NCBI RefSeq assembly: GCF_030436345.1
Contig: NZ_CP124038.1
Coordinates: 310,001 to 374,000, forward strand
DNA from: [Borrelia] tanukii
Lineage (GTDB): Bacteria; Spirochaetota; Spirochaetia; Borreliales; Borreliaceae
Length of the DNA stretch: 64,000 bases
Reading direction: 5' to 3'
Positions within the stretch are counted from its first letter, which is position 1. The number at the start of each line of letters is the position of its first letter. The position numbers and the translations under genes are program-made. This document shows positions 40,020 to 48,197 of the stretch, piece after piece. A model generated the notes under the pieces. That model had not been told where the DNA came from. It worked only from the letters and a program-made list of their open reading frames with translations, and did not search any database.

Positions 40020-42116
40020 CTAGACTTTTATAATTTTTTTAACATACTCAGGACTCAAAATAGCCTTCTTACCGTTTGTCAAACTAATTTTAACAAACTG
40101 TGAATTACCTTGGTACCAGCTATCAACAACCATCCCCTTTTCCCCATTATAAATTATATAGTCTCCAATATTAAATTTACCATCCCTTTTATTATCAATA
40201 AAAAAATTATTAAAATTCTCTTTTAAATACTCAGGAATAAAGATAATATCATAAGAGTTTTTGTCAATATCTTGAAAAAAAACAGAAGGTGCGGTGCTTT
40301 TAAAAGAACCTCTAAAAGCTCGCCTTAAATTTAAGGTGACAATAAGTTCTGATTTGGCTCTTGTGATTGCAACATAAAAAAGCCTTCTCTCCTCTTCAAG
40401 TTTATCTTCTGTTAATTCTTCAATTTCAGCTGGTAAAAGACCTTTCTCAAGCCCAGAAATCACAACTCTATCAAATTCAAGCCCCTTAACGCCATGAATT
40501 GAAGACAAGAATATATTGGACTTAAAATCCCCAGAAATTAAAGGAGAAAGTGAAGAATTTTCTAAAAATATAGCAAGACCTTCAAACGTACCCGAATATT
40601 CAATTCCACTATTAATAAGCTCATCAATATTTCTTAATTTTTCATCCTTATCAAATTTTTTATAATAATCTAAAATACCAAATTTAATTACAACATCCTC
40701 AATAAAAGCAGATAAATTAATATAATTATCTTCAAAAAGTTTCTTACCTAACTCATCATAAGCATTTAAAAACAATAAAAGAGACTCTTTGGCTCTATTT
40801 TTAAGCAAACTTGAAACCTTTTTGCTCGCACAAAATAAATTGAAATTAACATCATCATCGTTTAAAGCACTAATTATTTTGTCTAAAGTAGTTTTTCCAA
40901 TTCCTCTAGAAGGCTTATTTATCATTCTCAAAAAAGCTATTTTATCTTTCTTATTTATAAACAGTCTAAGCAAGCAAATAATATCCTTTATTTCCTCTCT
41001 ATCATAAAATTTAATTGATCCTAAAACCTTGTATGGAATATTCTTCTTTAAAAAAGATGTTTCAAAATGAAACGATTGGGAATTGAATCTATAGAGTATT
41101 GCTGTCTCAATATCATTGTCAACAAGTAAATTAGAAAAATATTCAGCTTCATCTGATGTGCTTTGAAAAACTAAAAATTTCATTCTTTTATCAGAACTAT
41201 TTTTAGTTGTTATTTGCTTTTCATACCTATTTTTGTTTTTTGAGATAACTCCATTTGCAATATCTACTATATTTGAATTTGAACGATAATTTTGCATTAA
41301 ATAAAATTTAACAACATTACCAAAAGTTTTTTCAAATTCAAGAATATTTTCAATTCTAGCTCCTCTAAAAGAATATATTGACTGATCTTCATCTCCTACA
41401 ACCATAAAATACATACCATCCAAATAAAGTTCTTTCAAAAATAAAAATTGTGAATAATTTGTATCTTGATACTCATCCACAAAAATAACTTTAAATTTGG
41501 ATTGAATATATTCTTTTAAAGATTTAGACTGCCTTAGCATTAGAATGGGTTTAATAATAAGATCTGAAAAATCAAAAGCATTATTCTTAGCTTTTTCTTC
41601 CTCATAAATTTTAATATACTCATGATCCTTTTCTCCAAATTCAATAAATTTTTCTAAGAAAAAATTTTCTTTGTCTTTTAAAATCAAAGCCGCAATATGT
41701 TTTGCCATTTCAAGATTTGGAGCAAGATCAATTTGCTTGATAAATCTAGCAACATCATTAGTATCCCAAATTGTAAAATTTGAATCATAATTTTTGTCAA
41801 AATCTTTATAGTAAGCTCTCAAAAGCCAAGACCCAAAAGAATGAAAAGTTTGAATATGATGTCTCTTGTCAAATTTTAAAAGATCATTTATCCTAGCATT
41901 CATTTCGTTTGCAGCTTTATTGGTAAAAGTTAAAGCCAAGATTTCACTGGGATTTATATTCATATGTTTGATTAAATACACAATTTTTGCAATTATAACC
42001 CTTGTTTTACCACTTCCAGGCCCCGCTAAAACAAGAATTGGATTTTTACTTTTACTAAAAACAATTTTTTCTTGAGAAGCATTTAAGCTAGAAAAAAAAT
42101 TTTTTATTTTAATCAT
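40020..42116 (-). CDS. uvrD: UvrD/PcrA-family superfamily 1 DNA helicase
   Basis: 698 aa 3'-5' helicase for repair and replication restart. Motifs in order: Q motif LNASQEKIV (about 11-19), Walker A AGPGSGKTRVI near 31-41, LTFTNKAANEM near 63-73 (Ia), FVDEYQDTNYSQF near 213-225 (II), GDEDQSIYSFRGA near 241-253 (III), QNYRSN near 275 (IV), HGVKGLEFDRVVISGL near 540-555 (V) and EEERRLFYVAITRA near 575 (VI). The Tudor-like C-terminus (GDYIIYNGEKGMVVDSWYQG) is typical of PcrA. Tight with rodZ, two bases apart. Confidence 0.96.
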   Translation of the reverse strand: MIKIKNFFSSLNASQEKIVFSKSKNPILVLAGPGSGKTRVIIAKIVYLIKHMNINPSEILALTFTNKAANEMNARINDLLKFDKRHHIQTFHSFGSWLLRAYYKDFDKNYDSNFTIWDTNDVARFIKQIDLAPNLEMAKHIAALILKDKENFFLEKFIEFGEKDHEYIKIYEEEKAKNNAFDFSDLIIKPILMLRQSKSLKEYIQSKFKVIFVDEYQDTNYSQFLFLKELYLDGMYFMVVGDEDQSIYSFRGARIENILEFEKTFGNVVKFYLMQNYRSNSNIVDIANGVISKNKNRYEKQITTKNSSDKRMKFLVFQSTSDEAEYFSNLLVDNDIETAILYRFNSQSFHFETSFLKKNIPYKVLGSIKFYDREEIKDIICLLRLFINKKDKIAFLRMINKPSRGIGKTTLDKIISALNDDDVNFNLFCASKKVSSLLKNRAKESLLLFLNAYDELGKKLFEDNYINLSAFIEDVVIKFGILDYYKKFDKDEKLRNIDELINSGIEYSGTFEGLAIFLENSSLSPLISGDFKSNIFLSSIHGVKGLEFDRVVISGLEKGLLPAEIEELTEDKLEEERRLFYVAITRAKSELIVTLNLRRAFRGSFKSTAPSVFFQDIDKNSYDIIFIPEYLKENFNNFFIDNKRDGKFNIGDYIIYNGEKGMVVDSWYQGNSQFVKISLTNGKKAILSPEYVKKIIKV

Positions 42117-42118
42117 TG

Positions 42119-43318
42119 CTAATAAACTTCAGAAACCTTAAGATCAAACCCTGAAGGTGTCTTTACCCAAAAGAATTGGACAGCAAAAATTTCTTTCCCC
42201 TGCTCTTTTAAAAAAGAAGTAATGTCCCTGTCATTGAGAATAATCTTAACATCAGAAAGTCTTGAAAAGAATAATATCAAAGATTTTTCAAAAGATAAAT
42301 TAATAGGAATACCTTTGGATGCAAAAAAAGACTTACCATGAAGATTGTTTTCATCAGCATATCTAACAAATGTATCATTCATAAAATCGATTTTTAAATC
42401 AACATTTGAAAGTTTTTGAGAAGAATACAGAGTAAGATAATCGCCACTTAGTAACTTTTCAGTTCCCTTAACATCAAATTGCCAATTTAAAATATTAAAT
42501 CTATTGTCAATATTGGTTTCAGATACATATTTAACATTTAAAGCAAAGGACTCTAAACTTACATTAGCTATTTTTGACTTATCATGATAATAATTCTCAT
42601 AAATAATTTTGACTCTCATATTATCATCAAGATTTATCTCTTTAAACTCTCCTAGATTAAAAATATTTTTACTTTTCTTAGACTCATCAATAATAACTAA
42701 ATCATCACCAATAAAAGATGTTCTATATTTTGCAATATTATCACCATTAGTTAAAGATAAAAAATCCCCCTCTTTAAGAGAAAGATTCCAAAAATTTTTT
42801 TTATCAAAAGACACTTCATGAATATTTGAAATTATCTTCTCATCCTGACTAAGCTTAAAAAATTTTTTAAAATAAACTTCTACTTCTCTAAAAGCAAAAA
42901 CTGCAAATAGTAGTAAAATAATACCAACAATTCCTAAAAGAATTTTAAACGTACTTAAAGATTCTAAACTAAAAAAAACCAATTTTTTGTCCGAAACTTT
43001 ATTGTCGCTTAAAAAGCCTAAATTTGAAATTTTATCTTCAGATTTAATCCCAATATAACTATTATTAAGTCTACTTTTATAATCTTTAAAAAGTGTTGAT
43101 ATCAATCTAGAATCAATGTCTAAATATTCACTATAAGTCCTTAAAAATCCAACAGCCAAAACTTCATTTGGAAAAATTTCAATATTAGAATCTTCAAGAG
43201 CTTTAAGATACTTAATAGAAATTTTAATATCATCAGCTACCATTTCAAGAGTCAAATTTTTACCATTTCTAACTTTTCTCAAATAACTCCCAAATTTAAT
43301 AAAATCATTTTCTTCCAT
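42119..43318 (-). CDS. rodZ: RodZ-like cytoskeleton-associated protein
   Basis: 399 aa. The N-terminal helix-turn-helix domain (about 8-75: FGSYLRKVRNGKNLTLEMVA, then ALEDSNIEIFPNEVLAVGFL) is the RodZ type that binds MreB rather than DNA. A membrane helix lies near 127-147 (FKILLGIVGIILLLFAVFAF), followed by a long extracytoplasmic region ending in strands like the RodZ C-terminal domain. Role: linking MreB and elongation machinery. Next to lolA and uvrD. Confidence 0.88.
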   Translation of the reverse strand: MEENDFIKFGSYLRKVRNGKNLTLEMVADDIKISIKYLKALEDSNIEIFPNEVLAVGFLRTYSEYLDIDSRLISTLFKDYKSRLNNSYIGIKSEDKISNLGFLSDNKVSDKKLVFFSLESLSTFKILLGIVGIILLLFAVFAFREVEVYFKKFFKLSQDEKIISNIHEVSFDKKNFWNLSLKEGDFLSLTNGDNIAKYRTSFIGDDLVIIDESKKSKNIFNLGEFKEINLDDNMRVKIIYENYYHDKSKIANVSLESFALNVKYVSETNIDNRFNILNWQFDVKGTEKLLSGDYLTLYSSQKLSNVDLKIDFMNDTFVRYADENNLHGKSFFASKGIPINLSFEKSLILFFSRLSDVKIILNDRDITSFLKEQGKEIFAVQFFWVKTPSGFDLKVSEVY

Positions 43319-43329
43319 AGATTTAAACC

Positions 43330-43980
43330 TTAATTTTTTTTAATATCATATAAAAAATTATCCACCTTATTTGAAGATTTTGGAGGATCATACTTAAATT
43401 TGCTATCAAGAATGCCAACATTAAACTTCACAGCGGTTAAATCAATAACTATTTCACGCCCACCACTAGTAGGATACGCAGTAATTCTTCTAATTATTCC
43501 ATCCGGAGTAAAAGCAATAATAAAAGAATTAATAGTAGCAGCTCCCTTGTAAAGCTTCCTAGAAAAGGTTAATTTAATATATTTTCCAGACTCAGATGAA
43601 TCGAGAGCTTCTAGATTTGGAGAATTGGTATAAGACACACTGTACTCACTATTTAAAACTTTCATAAGACCTCCCCCACTACTACCTTTTATTAATTGTT
43701 GATTAAACGAGGTCCCAAGGGACGGAACATAAACTGTCAAAAATTCACCGTCACTTACAAAAACTTGATTATTTGAATCTAAACTAATGATAAATTTGTC
43801 TGGAAACTTATAAAGCAAAACACCTGTTTGCTTTAATCCCTTTAAAGTAAAATTAATTGTCGCTTGCATATCCTCTATATTTTGATATTTAGCATAAATT
43901 CCTTCAAAGTATTGATTTGCAGATATTTGAGCAAACGCAGCAACAGGATATAAAACCAATAAAAGTATTGTTTTTATCAT
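43330..43980 (-). CDS. lolA: LolA-like periplasmic lipoprotein carrier
   Basis: 216 aa with a signal peptide cleaved after VAAFA. LolA-fold cues: YQNIEDMQATINFTLKG near 31-47, GVLLYKFPDKFIISLDSNNQ near 53-72, then VFVSDGEFLTVYVPSLG. LolA ferries outer-membrane lipoproteins across the periplasm. It is the first gene of a nine-gene run ending at rpsI, divergent from the rqcH-like gene. Confidence 0.85.
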   Translation of the reverse strand: MIKTILLLVLYPVAAFAQISANQYFEGIYAKYQNIEDMQATINFTLKGLKQTGVLLYKFPDKFIISLDSNNQVFVSDGEFLTVYVPSLGTSFNQQLIKGSSGGGLMKVLNSEYSVSYTNSPNLEALDSSESGKYIKLTFSRKLYKGAATINSFIIAFTPDGIIRRITAYPTSGGREIVIDLTAVKFNVGILDSKFKYDPPKSSNKVDNFLYDIKKN

Positions 43981-44087
43981 TCTATGAACTCTTATTTATT
44001 AAGCTTAAGCTATTAACAAAGCTACATTTAAACTATTTTATTTATTGCTAATAAACTTTATTTCCATAATACTACATATCATAGAAA

Positions 44088-44114
44088 TAAACTATTATTA
44101 ATAGTAATAGTTTA
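44088..44114. promoter_or_regulatory. Dyad in the lolA/rqcH divergent spacer
   Basis: A 10-bp inverted repeat (44088-44097 with 44105-44114, loop of 7) centred in the 198-base divergent intergenic region. A nearby perfect palindrome AGCTTAAGCT lies at 44002-44011. Placement suits an operator or transcript-start hairpin; no regulator is known to me. Confidence 0.45.
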
Positions 44115-44178
44115 ATACATAAAATAAAAATTTAAAGCTTAGGTATAAACACCTTTAAAGAATTAGGACTTAGTAACA

Positions 44179-45597
44179 ATGTCTTTGAATTACGTTGAAA
44201 TAAATACTTTGATTAAAGAAATCCCTTTTACAAACTCTTTAATAAAAAAAATAATACAACCGGATTACAAAAGTTTGATTTTAGAGATTTACAATAAAAT
44301 TGACAATAAAAAATTTAAAATATTAATCTCTTTAAATCCAAACACTACCAGATTTCATATAACAAAAAAAAATTTCAAAAAAAATGCTTTAAAATTAAGA
44401 TTTTCTGACTTCTTAAAATCAAAAATTCAAAATGGAAAAATTCTAAAAGCTTTCCAAATGAAAAATGAAAGAATCATTTCTCTTGAGATTTTAAAAAAGG
44501 AAATAATTATCTTATTTATTAAATTGTGGCCATCTTCTCCAAATATAATAGCTACAAACTCAAACCTTAAAATACTAGATGCATATTACAGAAGACCAAA
44601 AATAAAAGAAACATCGGGTGAAATCTTTTTAAAAGCTAAAGAAATACAAGAAAGCAATAAAATGTCTGATAAAAAAATCATGGGTCTAAAAGAAGAATAC
44701 AATAATGCCACATACACATCTTATTCTGAATTTCTTGAAAATTACTACGAATCTCTCAGCAATCAAATTAAAAAAAACAATATAAAAGAATTGCTTATTG
44801 AAAAATATAAAAAAGAATTGACTGTTTTAGGAAAAAGAATAGAATCTTTAAAACAACAAATTAAACTGATTGAAAACATTGAAAATGAAAAAGAAAAAGG
44901 TGAGTTGATTTTATTAAATATTAACAAAATACAAAAAGGGATTAAAGAAATAACCCTCTTAAATTATAAAGAAGAAAAAATAAAAATATCTTTAAACCAA
45001 TCATTATCGCCAAAAGAAAATGCCTTGCAATATTTTAAAGCATATAAAAAAGGTAAAAATTCTTTTAAGACCATACAAAATCAATTAAAAGACAATCTGG
45101 ACAAATTTGATTTAATTCAATCAAAAATAACCATGTTAAAGATCGAAAATTTCATTCCAAAAGAAGAATATAATCAAGAAGAAACTGCTATTAAAAAAAA
45201 AGAAAAAACACCAAAAATAGGCTTGCATTTTACCTTTTGTGAATTCGAAATTATTGTTGGAAGAAGCGCAAAAGAAAACGACGAACTTTTAAGGCATTGT
45301 GTTAGGGGAAATGACTATTGGCTTCATACAAGAGATTATCCTGGAGCTTATGTTTTTATTAAAAGTCAAAAAAATAAAACTCCTTGCCTTAATGTTCTTT
45401 TAGCTGCTGGTAATTTATGCGTATTTTATACAAAACTAGCAAAAAAATCTGGAAAAGCGGATCTTTACTACACTCAAGTTAAAAATTTAAGAAGAGTTAA
45501 AAACGGAAAGCTGGGCCATGTAATTCCAAAAGCAGAAAAAAATTTACATATTAAGCTAGATGAAAATCTAATAAAAAAAATCAAAAATCAAGTCTAA
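44179..45597 (+). CDS. rqcH: RqcH/NEMF-family (NFACT) protein
   Basis: 472 aa, shorter than the ~570 aa Firmicutes RqcH. N-terminal NFACT-N-like part to about 180, a long coiled-coil middle (about 185-340), and a C-terminal NFACT-R domain (about 345-430: GLHFTFCEFEIIVGRSAKEN, then NDYWLHTRDYPGAYV). RqcH recruits Ala-tRNA to stalled 50S-peptidyl-tRNA to add alanine tails. Where RqcH has an Asp-Arg pair for tRNA binding, this protein reads KNERIISLE (near 95). From recall, the B31 homologue was also described as fibronectin-binding. Followed by pyk 97 bases on. Confidence 0.86.
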   Translation: MSLNYVEINTLIKEIPFTNSLIKKIIQPDYKSLILEIYNKIDNKKFKILISLNPNTTRFHITKKNFKKNALKLRFSDFLKSKIQNGKILKAFQMKNERIISLEILKKEIIILFIKLWPSSPNIIATNSNLKILDAYYRRPKIKETSGEIFLKAKEIQESNKMSDKKIMGLKEEYNNATYTSYSEFLENYYESLSNQIKKNNIKELLIEKYKKELTVLGKRIESLKQQIKLIENIENEKEKGELILLNINKIQKGIKEITLLNYKEEKIKISLNQSLSPKENALQYFKAYKKGKNSFKTIQNQLKDNLDKFDLIQSKITMLKIENFIPKEEYNQEETAIKKKEKTPKIGLHFTFCEFEIIVGRSAKENDELLRHCVRGNDYWLHTRDYPGAYVFIKSQKNKTPCLNVLLAAGNLCVFYTKLAKKSGKADLYYTQVKNLRRVKNGKLGHVIPKAEKNLHIKLDENLIKKIKNQV

Positions 45598-45694
45598 GCA
45601 CTGCTTATAGCAAAGCAAAATTTTGAATTTTTGACAAAATATTGTTATTCAAAGATAAAAAGCATAAAATTTATAATAGTGGAGGAAAAACTTT

Positions 45695-47128
45695 ATGATT
45701 TCAAAGTTAACAAAAATTGTAGCAACAATATCTGATCTTAGATGCGAACCAGAACACATAAAAGATTTATACGATGCAGGAGTAAATGTCATAAGACTAA
45801 ATACTGCTCATCAATCACACGAAGATACTATAAAAGTAATAAACAATGTTAGAAAAATTTCAAACAAAATAGCTCTAATGATCGACACAAAAGGACCGGA
45901 AGTTAGAACAGCAAATATTGAAAATCCTATTATTGTAAAAACTGGAGACAAAGTAATCATCTCAACTTCGCCTATTAATGAACCTAACAACTTTCAAACT
46001 AATTATGATGGATTTGTTAAAGAAGTACCCCAAGGATCTAAAGTGTTAATTGACGACGGTGAACTTGAAATGACTGTTGTTACTAAACTGCCTGACCGAT
46101 TAATTTGTGAAATTAAAAATGATGGCCAAATTAAAAATAAAAAATCAATCAATACTCCTGGCATTTCTCTTAAACTGCAATCAGTAACCGAAAAAGATAA
46201 AGGGTTTATTGAGCTTGCAGCAAAATACAATATTGATTTTATTGCTCATTCGTTTGTAAGACATTCCAAAGACGTTCAAGATGTTCAAAAAATTTTAAAT
46301 GCTGCTGGAAATTCTGATGTAAAAATTATATCCAAAATCGAAAATCAAGAAGGAATTGACAATATTGAAGAAATTGTAAAAACATCTTATGGAATAATGG
46401 TTGCAAGAGGAGATATGGGAGTTGAAATTCCTGCAGAAGATGTACCCATTGCTCAACTCAAAATAACACAAACCTGCATAAAGTATGGAATACCTGTGAT
46501 TACAGCAACTCAAATGCTTCATACAATGATTGAAAATCCAAGACCTACTAGAGCAGAAGTATCTGACATTGCCAATGCTATTTTAAACGGCACAGATGCA
46601 ATTATGCTATCTGGAGAAACCGCTTACGGGAAATATCCAATTGAAGCTGTAAAAATGATGACAAGCGTTGCTAAAAAAGTTGAAAAGCACAGAAAAATGA
46701 CCTTATATAAAGATGAACTTTTTTACGACAAAAGCACTACAAGAAACTATATTATCAAATGTGCAATTGATGCCACAAAGCTTATGGATGTAAAAGCAAT
46801 TATTGTAGATTCTCTAAAAGGCAAAACTGCAAGAATAATGGCAACTTACAGAGCAAGTGTTCCACTATTTATTACAACAAATAGCGAGAGATTAGCAAGA
46901 GAATTGGCATTATCTTACGGGGTTTATTCTAATCTTGTAGACAATAATTTTAAAAGAACTACCGAATTTGTAGTAACTTCTCTTAAAATGCTAAAAGAAC
47001 AAGGTGTTGTTAATGACAAAGATACTGTAATAATTATTTCTGGTAATCCAAACAGAGATATTGACAAAGGAACAGAATTTATGGAAATAAACACAGTAGA
47101 AGACGCAATCAAGGGGCGAAATATATAA
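45695..47128 (+). CDS. pyk: Pyruvate kinase
   Basis: Last ATP-forming step of glycolysis. 477 aa. GTGGAGG upstream of the ATG. Motifs: LTKIVATISDLRCEP at the start (usual TIGPxS altered), GVNVIRLNTAHQSH near 28-41 where most enzymes have MRxNFSHG, DTKGPEVRT near 65-73, ISKIENQEGIDNI near 211-223 with the catalytic Lys, VARGDMGVEIP near 234-244, TATQML near 270, and NAILNGTDAIMLSGETAYG near 295-313. Its 3' end overlaps regulatory structure for the following gene. Confidence 0.95.
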   Translation: MISKLTKIVATISDLRCEPEHIKDLYDAGVNVIRLNTAHQSHEDTIKVINNVRKISNKIALMIDTKGPEVRTANIENPIIVKTGDKVIISTSPINEPNNFQTNYDGFVKEVPQGSKVLIDDGELEMTVVTKLPDRLICEIKNDGQIKNKKSINTPGISLKLQSVTEKDKGFIELAAKYNIDFIAHSFVRHSKDVQDVQKILNAAGNSDVKIISKIENQEGIDNIEEIVKTSYGIMVARGDMGVEIPAEDVPIAQLKITQTCIKYGIPVITATQMLHTMIENPRPTRAEVSDIANAILNGTDAIMLSGETAYGKYPIEAVKMMTSVAKKVEKHRKMTLYKDELFYDKSTTRNYIIKCAIDATKLMDVKAIIVDSLKGKTARIMATYRASVPLFITTNSERLARELALSYGVYSNLVDNNFKRTTEFVVTSLKMLKEQGVVNDKDTVIIISGNPNRDIDKGTEFMEINTVEDAIKGRNI

Positions 47129-47147
47129 AGCAAGTCAGACGCCCCTT
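47111..47147 (+). promoter_or_regulatory. Hairpin sequestering a candidate RBS across the pyk stop codon
   Basis: AAGGGGCG (47111-47118) pairs perfectly with CGCCCCTT (47140-47147). The left arm is the only Shine-Dalgarno-like sequence for the next gene; the loop carries the pyk TAA and the candidate ATA start at 47125. Ribosomes finishing pyk would melt it. No T tract follows, so a terminator is unlikely. Confidence 0.55.
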
Positions 47148-47886
47148 AGTTGAAAACATATTTTATTCAAATAATACAAACGGCTTATCATTTGAATTAG
47201 CAGAAAAAAAAACTCACAAAGCCATCCTAACAAGTTATGGAAACTATGAGTTTTTTTTAAAAAATGAGTGTTTGTTCAAGAAAATAATATCAACTCAAAC
47301 CAATAATGTATTTATAATCTCTGAAGCAAAAAGCAATTTTTTAATCAATATATCCAATCATAATGTATGGAAAATTTTTAATAAAGATATTAAAGTAAAT
47401 CTAAAAATATTAAAATTATTAAAAAATTTAAATTTTATCAATATAGACGATAAACTAATCGAGAATGATCATAAAATTGAAATTACATTAAATTTTATTA
47501 GCAATATAAAGAATAATATAAAAATAATTCCAATAATTTTTGGGAAAACTTGCAATAAACATTTACTAAAATTTTGCGAACTTTTAAAACCTTTTATAAG
47601 TAAAGAAGAAAACTCATTTATTTTGCTATCTTACTTTATTTCAAAATCTACAAACATAAAAAAAGCCCTAAAGCTTGAAGAAAATTTAAAGCGTATTTTG
47701 CTTGAAGAAAAATCACCTACTCTCAATTTAATACTAGAAAACTATAAATCAAAAAAAATATTCCCAGAAAACATAAACGCAATCATGGCCATTTCAAGCC
47801 TTTTTAAAAATTTTGAATTTACAGAATCAAAAATAACAATCAATTCCCCAGAATACTTGATATCAAGCAGCATTCTAATAAAATAA
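47125..47886 (+). CDS. Degenerate MEMO1/AmmeMemoRadiSam-B-like protein, non-standard start
   Basis: The frame is open from 47065 but has no ATG, GTG or TTG until 47272. The 49 codons before that TTG look coding: KQVRRPLVENIFYSNNTNGL matches the MEMO-family opening (RxPxVAGxFYP). Later HKIEITLNFI and IKIIPIIFGK resemble EHSLEVQLPFL and KIVPILVG, and INAIMAISSLFK the C-terminal alanine-rich helix. I therefore start at ATA 47125 (253 aa), eight bases after AAGGGG; ATT 47077 is another option. The metal-ligand histidines and cysteine of MEMO1 are not evident, so a non-catalytic role is likely. Confidence 0.55.
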   Translation: MKQVRRPLVENIFYSNNTNGLSFELAEKKTHKAILTSYGNYEFFLKNECLFKKIISTQTNNVFIISEAKSNFLINISNHNVWKIFNKDIKVNLKILKLLKNLNFINIDDKLIENDHKIEITLNFISNIKNNIKIIPIIFGKTCNKHLLKFCELLKPFISKEENSFILLSYFISKSTNIKKALKLEENLKRILLEEKSPTLNLILENYKSKKIFPENINAIMAISSLFKNFEFTESKITINSPEYLISSSILIK

Positions 47887-47904
47887 AATTGTTAAAATGA
47901 AAAT

Positions 47905-48183
47905 TTATAAAAAGTTTTCTATTTTTTTGCAGTTTTTCTTTAAAAAAGCATCAAGTCCCATCTTTGAAATACTTCTTAATGCATTAGCAGAAACCTTAAT
48001 ATTAATACTTCTTCCAAGATTTGGAATAAAAAATTTTTTATTTATTAAATTTACCTTAAAGGTTCTTTTGGTTTTTACTCCAATGTGTTGCCCAGCTCCA
48101 CCTTTTTTCTTCGCAAGACCCTTCCTTGGAACATTGTTTCCAAACATAGTTTTTTTTCCTGTTATCTCGCACTTCCTAGCCAT
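47905..48183 (-). CDS. rpmB: Ribosomal protein L28
   Basis: 92 aa, longer than most L28 (about 62-78) through a lysine-rich C-terminal extension. Opening ARKCEITGKKTMFGNNVPRK is typical, followed by TKRTFKVNL and the conserved VSANALRSISKMG. GGAG lies seven bases before the ATG. It follows the 521-aa gene by 14 bases and is convergent with the MEMO-like gene. Confidence 0.97.
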   Translation of the reverse strand: MARKCEITGKKTMFGNNVPRKGLAKKKGGAGQHIGVKTKRTFKVNLINKKFFIPNLGRSINIKVSANALRSISKMGLDAFLKKNCKKIENFL

Positions 48184-48197
48184 TTAAACACTCCTTC

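Noticed and set aside
47111..47147. Hairpin after pyk as a Rho-independent terminator
   Set aside because: No T tract follows, and the stem includes the end of the pyk coding region; RBS sequestration fits better.
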